The notes under the pieces: generated by a model
Told to the model about the DNA's origin: nothing
The model's input: the letters and a program-made list of their open reading frames with translations, nothing else
Databases searched by the model: none
In this document: positions 10,206-22,100 of the stretch, piece after piece
Position numbering within the stretch: position 1 is the first letter of the stretch
Layout: the number at the start of each line of letters is the position of its first letter
Position numbers and translations under genes: made by a program
Source: Formicarius rufipectus
Taxonomy: Eukaryota > Chordata > Aves > Passeriformes > Formicariidae
NCBI GenBank assembly: GCA_013399695.1
Contig: VXAU01000761.1
Coordinates: 112,359-176,358, forward strand
DNA length: 64,000 nucleotides
Direction of reading: 5' to 3'

Positions 10206-12829
10206 GGAATTTTACAAATCATCCATATTGCTGATTAGTTAAGGTTAGTTATAGGATGCATTAATGTTAGTTACTGGAGAATAGGCAAAGGAATAACACA
10301 CTAATGTCTGAAAAGTATGATGTTTGGAATACAGAAACTTACCTGCAAACAAATGTGGGCCAAATTTTCATCCTGTTTTACATTTCTTATCAAAGCCATG
10401 TATTGGTGTTGAGTATATGGACCTTTGATGAGGGAACAAAAAAGAGAATACTGGAAAATAAAGACACTTCTATGATTCATAGCGGTAGTTTTTCACATTT
10501 CTGTGAATCAACAGATAAAATCTGCAGAGAGAGTTGACATTTTTTCCTCTCCCTTTTTTAGCTGAGGATCTGAATTTTCAAGCTAAAGAGTATCTCCCAT
10601 GTGCTTCGTCTCTGGATAAATTAGTATTTCAGGGTTTATAACATATGAAGTAAAGAAGTTCTGTCACAAAGAGACAGTAATTCAAAATGTCCATTGCTAC
10701 AGTAGTGAGAAAATTTTGGTGCAGGGTGAGCACCTCAGAACTCAAAAGAATTTTTCAACTGAATCAAAGGAAAAACTTGGCATATATTGTCTCATATTTC
10801 TGGATAACATCTTGTAGTGTACCCCGGGCACAGTTTAAACTGTTGGACAAAAGAAGTAGACCAACATAATAATCTCTTCCACCAACTCTGTGAATTCAAT
10901 TTTGGGGTGGGATCAGCAAAATCCGTCTTAAGAAAATTGAATTTACTGAATTCAATTCGAATTAGGAAACAGTTTAAACTGTTTAAACAGTTTAAACTGT
11001 ACACACAACAGCAATTTCTGTACATATTTGGAGTCCGACACTGGTAGACCTTGCCTGCCGTTTTACAATTTTTCTTCCTTTTGCTGAAATGTCAAAGACA
11101 GCTCTTTGAAAGGCCTATGACTTAAGGATGCTCCTGAAAGTAAAGTCTCAAGTTAAAGTGCATTTCTTCGCAGCTCCAACAGCTGAAAATAATTGTTTTT
11201 TTTTCAGTTATTAGGCATTCTACAATGCTGCATATTATTAACCAGTTGTTAAGTTTTGTTTCTATTCTTTCCTTAAAAACATGCATACAAAAATTTTGTC
11301 AAAGAGCTTAAATAAGCAACTCAGTACTAATGAAACAATAGTATGATCCCTTCAGTAAGAAAGTTAAAACACCAGAACCTTACACTGTTCTTTTCCACAG
11401 GAAAGAATTTTATTTCACAAAAACACGAATATGCACGTATAGCTATCCAAACTGTTGATATTGAACTAGCTTTAATTAATGTTCTTGTTAAAAAAAGCAT
11501 CAAACAATAGCTCTTTTATTTCACAGGCATTAAATTAGTTCCCAAGGGAATTTTTAGGGTACTCATAATTTAAAGGTGATTGCACAATTTACTGTGTATT
11601 TGGTACAACTATTCATTAGGAGCTTGGGTTTTTTTCTTGCTCTGTAATGGAAATCCTTCTTCTCTTGGGCTGCATTTTGCTTCAATTATTTAACCCCCCC
11701 CAACAATCAAACAAACAAACAAAGGAAAGTTGCTCAACATAGACTTCCCCAGGAAACACACCGCATTGCAACCTGCAACCTTTGGATAGTTCTTTATGTC
11801 CTTTGTGGGATTTCACTTTCTTTAAAGTCTATTCAGTTCGAGTTTTGCTGCTGACAGTTAAAACATGGGACAGCTCTGATCAGAACAGATTGCCAGCCAA
11901 CCTTTCATATTCTGTTCCCCTTATTATCCTGGTACTTGTCATCATGTTTTTCCCATATCCTTTTCACAGTTGCCTATTCTGTTTACAGCTACGTATGTTG
12001 TTACATCACTGGGCTTCATTCAGCATCCCTGCTGTGATAGTATGGTCCTCAGAGGGAAAATAATGGTAGTAGCATTTATGTCCATTTGGTTAAGCCGCTT
12101 ACTATTATGTTTTGTGGTTTACAGAAGAGATGAAAGCCAGGAGAAAATAGTATGAAGATGGAATAGACAAAATGTCCTTGTGCTGTGACAGGCCTTCAAA
12201 GGAAGGCTAGAAACCAAAAGGATCATTTTGCTGATTACAATGTACTCCAAATGTCATTGTGAAACAGCTGTAATCACTAAGTACAGTACCTTATACCCAT
12301 CAAAGTGATAAAAATAGCTCATATTATAAGATTAGATAAAAGCACAGCAAGTAAAAAATACAGTATTTTGTTAGGTTTATTAAGTTTACCTGTATTTGAA
12401 GCTTTAAAAAAAATCTTTTCATAAAGTCTTATTAGTCTTCAGTTCCCATTCTCCCTTTCATTATGAGGAACAATGTCTCTTAGGAGAAAGAAATGAAAGA
12501 ATGATTGTTCCTGGCAGTGCACTGGCATATCCAATTTCACAATACTTAGTCCGATCCAGTGCACGCAAAGAACTAGGAACAGGAGAGAAAACCAGGCCTG
12601 GGTGTATTTAAATATGTGTGGGTAAGTAATGGGCACCAATGTGACTTGTACTTTAAAGGAACTTTATTACAAAATAACCAAGGGAAAGCAGTATTTGTAT
12701 ATTGCCTCCTGAAATTGAGAAATTCCCACAAATTTATAATCTGTTTTCACCTATAAATGCTGGAATTCTGTATACTGTAAAAGATGGGATTAAAAACATA
12801 GGTTAGAGTAAGTAGAGATGCTTTCTCTT
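10206..12829. other. AT-rich spacer with a palindrome cluster
   Basis: No gene or known transposon was recognised apart from the palindromic block at 10830-11000. A poly-T run at 11195-11202 and an AAAC-rich stretch at 11708-11722 are the only simple repeats. Open frames of 60-93 codons (such as 11782-12063) show no domain. Confidence 0.5.
10830..11000. repeat. Palindrome cluster built on GTTTAAAC
   Basis: ACAGTTTAAACTGT, a perfect 14-base palindrome, occurs at 10830-10843. The same 14 bases form both ends of a perfect 32-base palindrome at 10969-11000, so GTTTAAAC appears four times within 171 bases. Between them, AATTCAATTTT (10893-10903) is the exact reverse complement of AAAATTGAATT (10933-10943), giving an 11-bp stem with a 29-base loop. 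It is not bounded by recognisable terminal repeats of a DNA transposon, so I describe it only as a foldable block. Confidence 0.85.
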
Positions 12830-13112
12830 TCATGGTTATATCTCTCCTATCATGTTCACAGCCCTCCTCTGGACTTTCTTCAGCATATTCACATCCTTTT
12901 TGTGTTGGGAGTTCCCGAGTTGAATGCGATATTCCAGTGGGGGTTTAATGAAAGTAGAGGGGGAGAATCCTCTCCCTTTGCCTGCTGGTCATGCTACTTT
13001 TGATACAGTTGAGACAGTTGGCTGTCTGACCTGTGAGTACCCATTTTTGGCTTCTGTCAAGCTTCTTGTCCAACACCTTTAAGACCTTCTTCTCAGGCCT
13101 GCTCTCAACTCA
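12830..13112 (-). mobile_element. CR1 LINE fragment, internal ORF2 end region
   Basis: The reverse complement matches the CR1 ORF2 C-terminal region: motifs GAGAGCAGGCCTGAGAAG, GACAAGAAGCTTGACAGAAG and GTCCAGAGGAGGGCTGTGAA occur in the expected order. Both ends are truncated and there is no 3' tail, so this is an old internal remnant without an intact frame. Confidence 0.8.
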
Positions 13113-14516
13113 TTACTTGATTACCAAAAGAGCTTAACTTAAAACAAAGAAAGGTTAGTCAGCCTCTGTCAGGTCTGAAACACAGAAAAACTATTACAAT
13201 TCAACTATTCAGAGTATGTTGTGATTTTTCTATAGCACATTGTAACTCATGAAAACATAGCAACAGCAGCTGGACCAGACTGCAGTTTTGTTGAAGAAGC
13301 AAGGTCATAACCAGGAGATTTCAAGACTACCTTATCCAGTGTCATAGCCCTTCTGAGAAAAGATCTTTGACAGACGTAGTGGACTTTTCTTTAAACTAAG
13401 TTTTCTGGGGAAAAAAAAGAGCAGTAATAACATAAACATGAAAACACTTCTCCCACTACTAAAAAGAAAAAAAAAAAAGTGTTTTTGTTTTGTTTTTAAC
13501 AGATCCAGATAATTATATCAGTAAGAATCCATTTTTCTTTTGACTGACATAATTGTGACAGAGTTGGATGTTTACAGCAATCTAGTAAGTGCCACAGCTA
13601 CCACCTCTGAACATACCCTTTGAAACAGAAGGAATATTGTTTTTATTTGAGTTCAAAGGGATGCAGGTCTTGCTAAATGTCAACAGAAACTGTTGGAACT
13701 TGTTCTCAACCTTGCCAGAACACTCTGCACATAGCAGAAGTGAGTTCTGGTTTGATGATTGGAAAAATAAGGTAGCAAGTAAATAATAGGATGGTATTAT
13801 TTGAGATAGTAAATGCTTAAGACAAGTGAAGCCAAAATTTACTTGGAGTGCAAAGATCCAAGTCATACATCTAGTATGCTTTTTTCCTCTCCTCTCCTCT
13901 CCTCTCCTCTCCTCTCCTCTCCTCTTTCCTCGNTCCCCTCCTCTTTTTTTTCTTTCATTCATCTTGCTAGTTAGTAAAGTTAATAGCAATTAGAGAAAAG
14001 GGTTTTTTATCTTCTGAGGTTTGCTGGTAAGAAAACTGGTCTCCAACCTATTCCATGTGGCTTTGCATAAGGTGTGCTATCTATCCAAACATATCCTATT
14101 ATTTTTGTCAGATGTGTGATATTTCAGAAATATGCCTTCCTGTCCTGCAATCTCTATGGAAACATTGTCATTCAAACAAAACACCTGCTTAGTCAACAAG
14201 ATTATATCAAAATAAAAGATAAATTAAGTATTGTGAAGAGTTGGAACAAGATATAAAATTGAAATTAATGTGTGCATTTTTCCAACCTTTGAAGAATAAC
14301 TGCAAGCAGTAATTTCTTCAGGATTTGTCAGTCCACCAAAATTACCTTCTAACTTTCTTGCCATCCTTTTGCTAGGGTTTTATTTCTTCATAGAATCACT
14401 GAATGTGATATTATAGATCTTAGGTTCTGAATTTATAAAGTGTTCATTTCTCTGCATACTCCAGACAATATGTACTTGAGAAGAGTTGTATTTTAACACC
14501 AAGGTGTCATTGAAAA
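13113..14516. other. Spacer with pentanucleotide repeat, no gene seen
   Basis: Apart from the (CCTCT)n tract I see nothing definable. A TCATAGAATCACTGAATG string at 14390-14407 resembles the extreme tip of a CR1 3' end (-), but it is too short to call. Confidence 0.5.
13886..13925. repeat. (CCTCT)8 pentanucleotide microsatellite
   Basis: Eight perfect copies of CCTCT are followed by degenerate pyrimidine sequence, with an ambiguous base at 13933. The - strand frame through it encodes a low-complexity Arg/Gly/Glu run that is purely a product of the repeat. Confidence 0.95.
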
Positions 14517-14716
14517 TGCAAGAATCAGAATAATTTAAGATGGAAAAAAATCATTGAGCCCAACCATAACTCTAACACAGTGAAATACACATCTAAATCA
14601 TGTTCCTAAGTGCCACATCTACATGTCCTTTAAATATTTCCGGAAATGGTGAGTCCACCACTTCCCTTGGTAGCTTGTTGCAATGCTTAATAACTCTCTT
14701 GATGAAGAAATGTTTT
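14517..14716 (-). mobile_element. CR1 LINE 3' fragment, outer copy
   Basis: AGATGGAAAAAAATCATTGAGCCCAACC, read in halves, and the later GTGAGTCCACCACTTCCCTT and AGCTTGTTGCAATGCTTAAT are the reverse complement of the last part of a CR1. It stops at ATGAAGAAATGTTTTA, exactly where a second CR1 3' end begins. Confidence 0.85.
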
Positions 14717-15296
14717 ATAGAATCATAGAATACACTGAAATGGAAGGGACTCATCAGAATCCAGTTCCTAGTCCTTCACAGGACACCTCAGGAGTCACAC
14801 CATGTCCCTGAAAGCGTGTGCCTTCTTGAACTGGACAAACTTGGTGCTGTGACCACTTCACTGTGAAACCTGTTCTATTGCTCAACCACCCTTTGGGGGA
14901 AAACCTTCTCCTAATATCCAGCATAAACCTCCAATGAGTCAGCTTCATGGCATTTCCTCAAGTCCTGTCACAGGTCACAAGAGTGAAGAGCTTGGTACTT
15001 GCTTCTCAGCTTTCTCAGGTGACAAAGTTGTAGACTGCAATGAGTCTCATCTCAGTTTCCTCTTCTCCAGGCTGAACAAACCAAGTGACTTCGACTGCTC
15101 CTCACATGACTTGCCCTCCAGATCCTTTATCATCCTGGAAGCCCTCCTTTTTCTAATATATGATCTATCCAGTCCTCATAAGACTTGTGCCCCAGACTCC
15201 TCAGCACCTTTGTTCCCCTTCTCTGGATGTGTTCCAGCACCCTCAGTATCTTTCCTGTAGTAGGGGCACCCAAAACTAAACACAGTACTGCAGGTG
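14717..15296 (-). mobile_element. CR1 LINE, second copy abutting the first
   Basis: It starts with TAGAATCATAGAATACACTG, the reverse complement of a CR1 3' tip. It continues upstream through AACCACCCTTTGGGGGAAAA, CTTCTCCAGGCTGAACAAAC, CTCATAAGACTTGTGCCCCA and CTTCTCTGGATGTGTTCCAG, all CR1 landmarks in order. About 580 bases of the 3' end are kept. A + strand open frame (14934-15260) is only the antisense of this element. The left CR1 at 14517-14716 appears to be the element into which this one inserted. Confidence 0.88.
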
Positions 15297-15985
15297 AATG
15301 AATCATGAATCATCCTGTTAGAATGCTGCCTAGGAAGATAAACAATATGGAAATGATAGCTCTGGAGTTTGACCTACCAAACCTGAAGTCAACAACAGGG
15401 AAGCTCCTATGGAGGTTCCTAGCGACATATTTTGACCTTGGGATTAAACAGAACTCATCAAAGGAATCCAACAAAAAAATACCAAGAAATATGAGTTTGT
15501 GACATCGCAGTGAAGACTGGAATATGACGTTACTGTGATTTAGGGCTTTTACAACATTGAAAATAATCTCATTTGTCTGCTACTTAGTCACCCAATAAAG
15601 CCTTTAGGTTCCCTAACCTTAATACATGGAATATATTGAGAGTAAAATATTTTTAAATGAGCAATTATGTACATGATTCAGTGAATTATTTTTTCCTAGG
15701 AACATATAGAAACTAATTGTTTTTTCGAGATGTACTGGGTTACCTTCTGTGGTTGCCAGAAGCACACCAATCAAACTCTCATGCAAAGAAAAAACTACAG
15801 TGAAAATGCTCCTGGATTGAGATAAAGATGGGGCATTTTCATCGCAATTACCATGACTGGCAAAACAAACTCCACTTGTAGAAAATGATTTAATATAATA
15901 CCATTTAAAATGTTGAGAAATAAAACGAAATTAAACCAACAACTTGTCACCATTTTCTTTTTTTCCCAGGCTCAACTTCACTCTT
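15297..15985. other. Spacer, nothing recognised
   Basis: AT-rich, with a 65-codon open frame (15305-15502) lacking recognisable features. No repeat family identified. Confidence 0.45.
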
Positions 15986-16195
15986 TCAGTCCTACTTTAT
16001 CTTCCCTCTGCCCCCACAGGGAGCATGGGTAATGGAGTGCTGTGATCAGTTCATAACTGAGCTGTGGCCAGTTGTCTCTGCCTCTTCTTTCTCTTCACAA
16101 TATTCCCCTGCTTTGATATGGATCCTTCCCAACGGCCATAGCTCCTTCCAGAAATATCCACCTGCTCTGGCGAGATTAATACCAAGACTAATGTT
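15986..16195 (-). mobile_element. ERVL-type LTR fragment, antisense
   Basis: CTGTGATCAGTTCATAACTG, GTTGTCTCTGCCTCTTCTTT, ATTCCCCTGCTTTGATATGG and ATCCTTCCCAACGGCCATAG read like the reverse complement of the central part of the avian ERVL LTR. A better copy lies in + orientation at 51455-52597 (compare CCCGTGGGAGGGATCCCATG there). Only about 200 diverged bases remain, with no visible ends. Confidence 0.45.
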
Positions 16196-16217
16196 ATACT
16201 GGGTTGCTTTTGGCAGA

Positions 16218-16755
16218 GTGTTAGCAGCAGGCCAAGGGAGGTGATCCTGCCTCTCTACTAAGTACTGGTGAGACCACACATGCTGTGTGCAGTCCTGGGT
16301 TCCTCAGTACAAGAGAGACACGCATGTACTGAGTCCAAAGAAGGGCCACAACGATGGTTAAGGTCTGGAGCAGCCAACATAAGTATAAAGGCTGATGATA
16401 CTGAGAATGTTTAACCTGGAGGAGAGAAGGTTCAGCAAGGATCACATCAATGTATATTAATACCTCCATGGACGGTGCAAAGAAGACAGAGCCAGACCGT
16501 TTGTAATTGTGCCCAATGGCAGGACCCCTGGCAATGGGCCCAGACAGAAATACAGGAGGCTCTGTCTGAATGTCAGGAGACACTGTTAGGGTGACTGATC
16601 AGTGGCACAGGAAGGCTGTGAAATCTCGCACTTTGGTAATATTCAAAAGCTGTTTAGATATTGTCCTAGGCACCCAGCTCTAAGTGGACCTACTTGAGAG
16701 GAGTTGGACCAGATGACCTCTCAGAAGTATCTTCCAAACTAAATCACTGTGTACT
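16218..16755 (+). mobile_element. CR1 LINE 3' fragment, strongly diverged
   Basis: Landmarks in order: GGGAGGTGATCCTGCCTCTC, ACTGGTGAGACCACACATGC, TTTAACCTGGAGGAGAGAAG, GTTGGACCAGATGACCTCTC and a degraded tail AAATCACTGTGTACTTTTGTG. It is one of the older copies by eye. The - strand frame at 16221-16583 is a shadow of it. Confidence 0.8.
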
Positions 16756-17929
16756 TTTGTGAAAGTACCAAAAATCCACCTTATTTCCTAGTGACGTTGC
16801 TGAAGACATCCAGTATATTCACCTGTGTGTTTTTAGTGTTCAGCATTTGGTGCTCTGTCTAGGAAATCTTCACAGATAGTGACTTAACACACCTGAAATT
16901 CTGGACTGCCTAACATGTCTCAAGTTGGGGGTACAAAACTGAAGCATCAAAAATGACTTGTTACTTTGAACAGTAAAATATTATATTGTTGAATTGCTAA
17001 ATGTTGATCCCATTGAAATAAAAAATCTTCCAGACGGAAATGGTCCTTGGTGAGAAATCTTTGAAGTGAAAACTTCCCCCATCTATGCAATATTTGAAAT
17101 AATCTACCCACTTCCTTGAAATCTCTAATTATATAGTATGAAATATTTCATCAAAAAAACAAGTTATTAATCAAGTCTATTACTAACTCTTCAAGCCACC
17201 CCAGTTGTATGTGAAGGAGGTGTGAAAAATTAAAGTTCAGTAATCTAAGAAAATATTCCTTTATTCCTTTCTTTGTTAGCTATAAGTAATCGTGGAGGAT
17301 TCACAGTAGTATTCAGTCTGTGGGTGATTTTAAGACAAGTTTTTCTGTTCTAAACCCAAACTGTATTCTAAAATTAAAACACAGGTTGGATTTCACATTT
17401 TCTCTGCCAAGAATTTTCTGAATCAGACATACCATGTAAACTAGTGATTTTCTGAGTCACTTATGTTTTTAGTACTTTTTATAATTAAAGCTTTTGAGAG
17501 ACAGTTCTAAGCAGCTGCACTAGGCTAACTAGCAGGTGCTCATGCCTCAACTTGAATTAGTTTCTGTCCTGCTGTGATAGCTATCTGGGCTAGAGCAAAA
17601 ATAGCATCTATGAGTGAACACAGGGCAGATTACGCTTTTTTATGATCCTGTTACCAAAGAATATATAATCTCAATCCAATCAATTCATCAGTTTGTGTGG
17701 TAGAAAAAGTAAGAAAATAGAGATGTCTGAGAATATGCAAAATATGCATGCCTACCTGTGGGAACGAGACAGTTTATGTGGAAGTGTCCTGTTGTTTCTT
17801 TTAAAGCATATATAGACATAAAGTTCTGTGGACTTAATTTATCTTAACAGCTTTGGAAAATACCTCAGATATTTGAGGTAAAGCAGATAATGAGCAAGCT
17901 AATGATCTGAGGACAAACATTCCAGTAAC

Positions 17930-18290
17930 AAGAATGGTTGAAAAAGAGGGGTGAGTGGAACAAATAAAGGGCAAAGAGCACTGTGGAGTGTATTATGTAA
18001 GTAAGAACACAAAAAACAAAGCATTGATCAACTCAATCTGACAAAGGAGAAGGGACAAATGGATTTCAAAAGAATAGTTAGGCCAAGGTTAAGGAAAAGA
18101 ATGTTAAAAGCAAAATGAAAGAGGAGGAACACCAAAAGACTGTGTAATTTGTATATGATAGAAAAGAATAGATGAAGCAGATAAAGTTAATAAAAAAGTT
18201 TAAGAGGGAAAAGAGTTAACACAAATAAAAAGGGAATAGGAACATATATGGGAATGAATGTGAAAATAATAAGGCAATTACTTTCAATTT
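17930..18290 (+). repeat. Purine-rich strand-asymmetric tract
   Basis: For about 360 bases the + strand is dominated by A and G (GAAAAAGAGGGG, ACAAAGGAGAAGGGACAAAT, AATGAAAGAGGAGGAACACC, AAGAGGGAAAAGAG), with few C. It is not a tandem repeat and carries no long open frame. Confidence 0.6.
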
Positions 18291-18814
18291 GAAATCAAAA
18301 AAATATTATTATAAATTACTAAAGTGTTTAATATAGCCTCTATATCATCTATTTTTACATTTAGGACATTCATCTTTACAGCAAGAATGTGAGTTTCTGA
18401 TCCTGTATTTTGCTCAAAGTCTCATATTCCCAAGCTATCAGATGGCATCTAATACTTAGGATATAGTGAACATGTTTCTCATCATTGGTACTGATTTCTG
18501 GTTTGTATTTCTCAAAAAATTGGTGGACCTAGTTTGTAAGGAGGAACTTGGCACAACTGAGTTTGATATTCGCTCTTGCTTCAATGAGATTGTCCCTTTC
18601 CCTGTCTTGCTCATGAAAATGATGATCATCCAAGCTTTTCTCTGAGCAGAAACACTTTCTTCTGGGGCCTTGAATTACAAAAGAGGATCCCATAATGATT
18701 GTTAGTCTTTTTCCAATTTATTATATAAAAAAGATTTTCTATACACTCAATATCTCACATACAGATATGTTTCAACTTTCCTTCATATATTAGGCAACTT
18801 TATAAAAGAATTGA

Positions 18815-19159
18815 CTAATTGGAGAAACTAAAGCAATGAAACCAGATTTCAAACATCACTGTTGATGGAAGTTTCTTCAAACTGTTTTTAAAGACTCCCA
18901 CTGAGGAACACTTCACAACATCCACAAGTACCTTCATACTAAATTTAGCATCTGAACATGAAAATAAGTTGGTCAAAGAATTGTATTTTTGCATTGTCTG
19001 CCCTCTGCAGTTTTTGAGAAATTTGCTATTTGTTGCAATAGTGAATTTAATATGTAAACATTCAGGTGCCAAATTTGCAAGTCTGAATATTTCCAAAGTG
19101 TTAGGAAATACATACACATCACAATGAAAAACTGAGAGTCCCTTGAAATTTTGGCACAC
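18815..19159 (-). other. 114-codon open frame, unrecognised
   Basis: A stop-free frame starting MCQNFKGLSVFHCDV runs on the - strand in AT-rich DNA, where stops should be frequent. It contains several cysteines and a balanced residue mix, with no signal peptide, membrane helix or motif I know. A second - strand frame (18973-19185) overlaps it. There is no poly-A, no splice context that I can defend, and no neighbouring retroelement. It may be a decayed coding relic or chance. Confidence 0.12.
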
Positions 19160-22100
19160 AGAACTGATACATTAAAAATTGCCAATCATTTTGAATTACT
19201 ATTGACAGTATTGAAAATATATTCCCCAGTAAAAGCAAACAAGCCAACAAAAAATAATGGAAAGACTTTCCAGGACAAAATGGTTATAGATGGCAAAGCT
19301 TTGGCCACTGGAATAATTTATCTAGTCAGTGAAAATTCTAGTTATTATTTATACAGCACATGTACTTCAAAAAACCACACAATTAATCAAGCCTCTTTCT
19401 ATAACCTCAAGCTGTTCTAGCTACATCTGAAGGAGTATCACTACTTTTAACATTGAAATGTTTGTGTCTAACCAAACTCTTTCTTCCAGCAATTTCAGAT
19501 TCTATCTTTTTTTCTTAAATCCCACTTGAGGAACAAATTATTTACTTCCTCTCCATATCAGCATTCTAAAGACACAAATATAGTTTAGCATGTCCTTTCT
19601 TAGTTTTCTAGGGAAAATTAAGCCAGTTCATTCTATGGGTTTCTGTACCTCATATTTACTAGATGATTCCTGTGTTTTTTTCAGGGGATGTTGTCTTCTC
19701 TTTATATCTCTCACAAAATGTAATACTTAAAATATTGCAAAATTTTCCCCCTATGTTTTACATGATAAAACACTCTTCATACATCCTAATAGATGCAGTA
19801 GAATGCTAGTCTCTTTCTGTTAACTACCTGATAAATAGTCTAGTATTTGAATAGATAATCATTCAGTCTAAGCTTATGAAAATGTAGATGTCTCCACTTA
19901 ATTTTACCCCTATTTTCTCCAATTTCTGGAAATAATTTGAAATTCTAATTCTCACTTCCAATATCCAAACTGTATATCCATGTTTTATGTCGCCTGCAAT
20001 AAAAATCTTGCTGTCTAGTTTATCAAACAGGTCATTATTGAAACATTGGATGCTCTAGTTTGATGCCTCTTAATGTATCATTATTTATCATTATTTTGAA
20101 TCTAAGGAGGGAATCCTTTATGGCTATTGTTCTTTCAGGCTTTCATGCCAAACTAGTTCAAAGTGTACAGACAAATGATAAACCTGATGTGGATTTACAA
20201 ACTGGAAAAAGTTAGATATATATCTCAAAGTTATCAAGGTTCCACCTGTCATCCAAAGCATCTCATGTTCTTTGAAGGCCACAAACCACTTAGTAACATA
20301 ATAAGCTTTTACTATTCTCAGGGAAAAAAATGTAGAGAGAATATATAATGATGAAAATCTTACACATAATAGTTAGTATAAGGAAAAGCTTATGCTGCAA
20401 GACTATTATGCTGAACAGTTTGAAAATATGCCGGTAAATTTCCTAAAACATTTTCTGTATTTAATGCTTTCTTTATTAGACTATTAAAAAATAAAATAAA
20501 AAATCCTTCGGGGGACACAGATTAAGAAAACAAAGGGACCAATATCAGTTTTCCTTATAATCATTGAATCTTTACCAGTGAGAACTTTTCCTGCAATCTT
20601 TTTGTCTAATAGAAATATGTGGGCACTTCAAGCAACAAACTCTACACTATCACCTCTTGGTCTCTAAGAAACTAATTTTTTTCACATTAGATTTGATGGT
20701 ACTTTTTTTTCTTCTGTTCTTAGGTATCTCTTAGACTGTTAGTCACACCGACTACTAGCATATATTTATCTCAATTAGTCACTCTAAGCTCTACATTCAA
20801 TGAAAAGACTCAGTTGTTAACAGGGAGAATCATAAAACTATTTTGATGTCTGCTTTAGGATATTCTGATTAATTTCTTTGACTGTAAAAGGTGGTTTCAC
20901 TATTAGTTCTGTATCACAGATGTCTACACTACTTCTGATAAAACCCTTTCTTTTATTTTTCCATCAAGTTTCCTCTTTTCAGCCCTTGCCTTCCCACTCT
21001 CATGTATCTCATCTATCCTCCCTTCAAGTCCAGAACCACCTCCTGGCAGAGCTCACTCAAATACCATCAAGAAAGGAAATATTTCTGCTCTCTTCTGAGA
21101 TTCCACATGATCCACAATCTGTCAGGCAAAAAACCAGACATGTCTTTTCTCATCACCTTTTTTACTAACATTTACAGAACACACAGAGTAAACTTACAGT
21201 GAATAAATAAAACAGGTACTGTTCCACAGTGCTTTAACTACAAATTACTACTTTTTTTTTTTCATTTTTTCACAATTGAAATATGAGAACAAAACAAGAC
21301 ACATTCATAAATCCATTTATCTTAACTGAAATGATATTGGAGGAGGCTATCTAATAAAAAATCATGATAGCGATTTTATAGACATAAGAAACAACTTTTG
21401 CAAGCGTTGTTTCTTGAGTGTGGATGCTGACAAGAACATTCAAGAAGATTTCACTGGTTTTTATATTGTATCACCTAAGATGGTGATGTTACTTTGCTGG
21501 CAATTACAGAATCTAAACAGTTCTCACTAATTTTATAATAACCACTTAAGCATGACTGGCTTATGTCATAGCTACAGAGAGTAACAACAAGAATAAAATA
21601 TGCGATTTTCCCATATCTCTGGGTATACATTTTACAGTGTCTTTTAAAATAAAATTATTTAAAAGACATCTTACATTATTAAATAAAAAATTCAAAATAA
21701 TACATAAAAGACAATGCCACATAGATTTTTCCAGCAGTAAATTACAATTCTGGAAATATAAAGTTTCATTTCTCCTTTGTTGTTTTATCATGTGAAACAA
21801 TATTGACAAGGAAAAGACAAATAGTTTTAAAATATTTTGAGTCTGCAGACCAAGTGTATTTTGTACTGCAGCCATAGGTCACTATAGTCTAAGGAAATTC
21901 TGTTTAAAATTGGTTTGCTTAAGAAAGAAAAATATAGTTGTTATAGTCTCTGGCTTCTTAGAATCAGTTCAGAATCCATGTTCTGCAGAAATTACTAAAA
22001 TAATTCACAAAGGCAGTAATTAGGTGACTCAGTAATATAAAAAGTACAAAGAAAATACAATTCCCACTGTTCTCAAAAATTATAAACCCTAAACTCCTGA

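Noticed and set aside
13582..13989. 135-codon - strand frame with Arg/Gly/Glu-rich start
   Set aside because: The charged run is translation of the (CCTCT)n repeat, and one codon is ambiguous.
14934..15260. 108-codon + strand frame
   Set aside because: It is antisense to a CR1 3' fragment.
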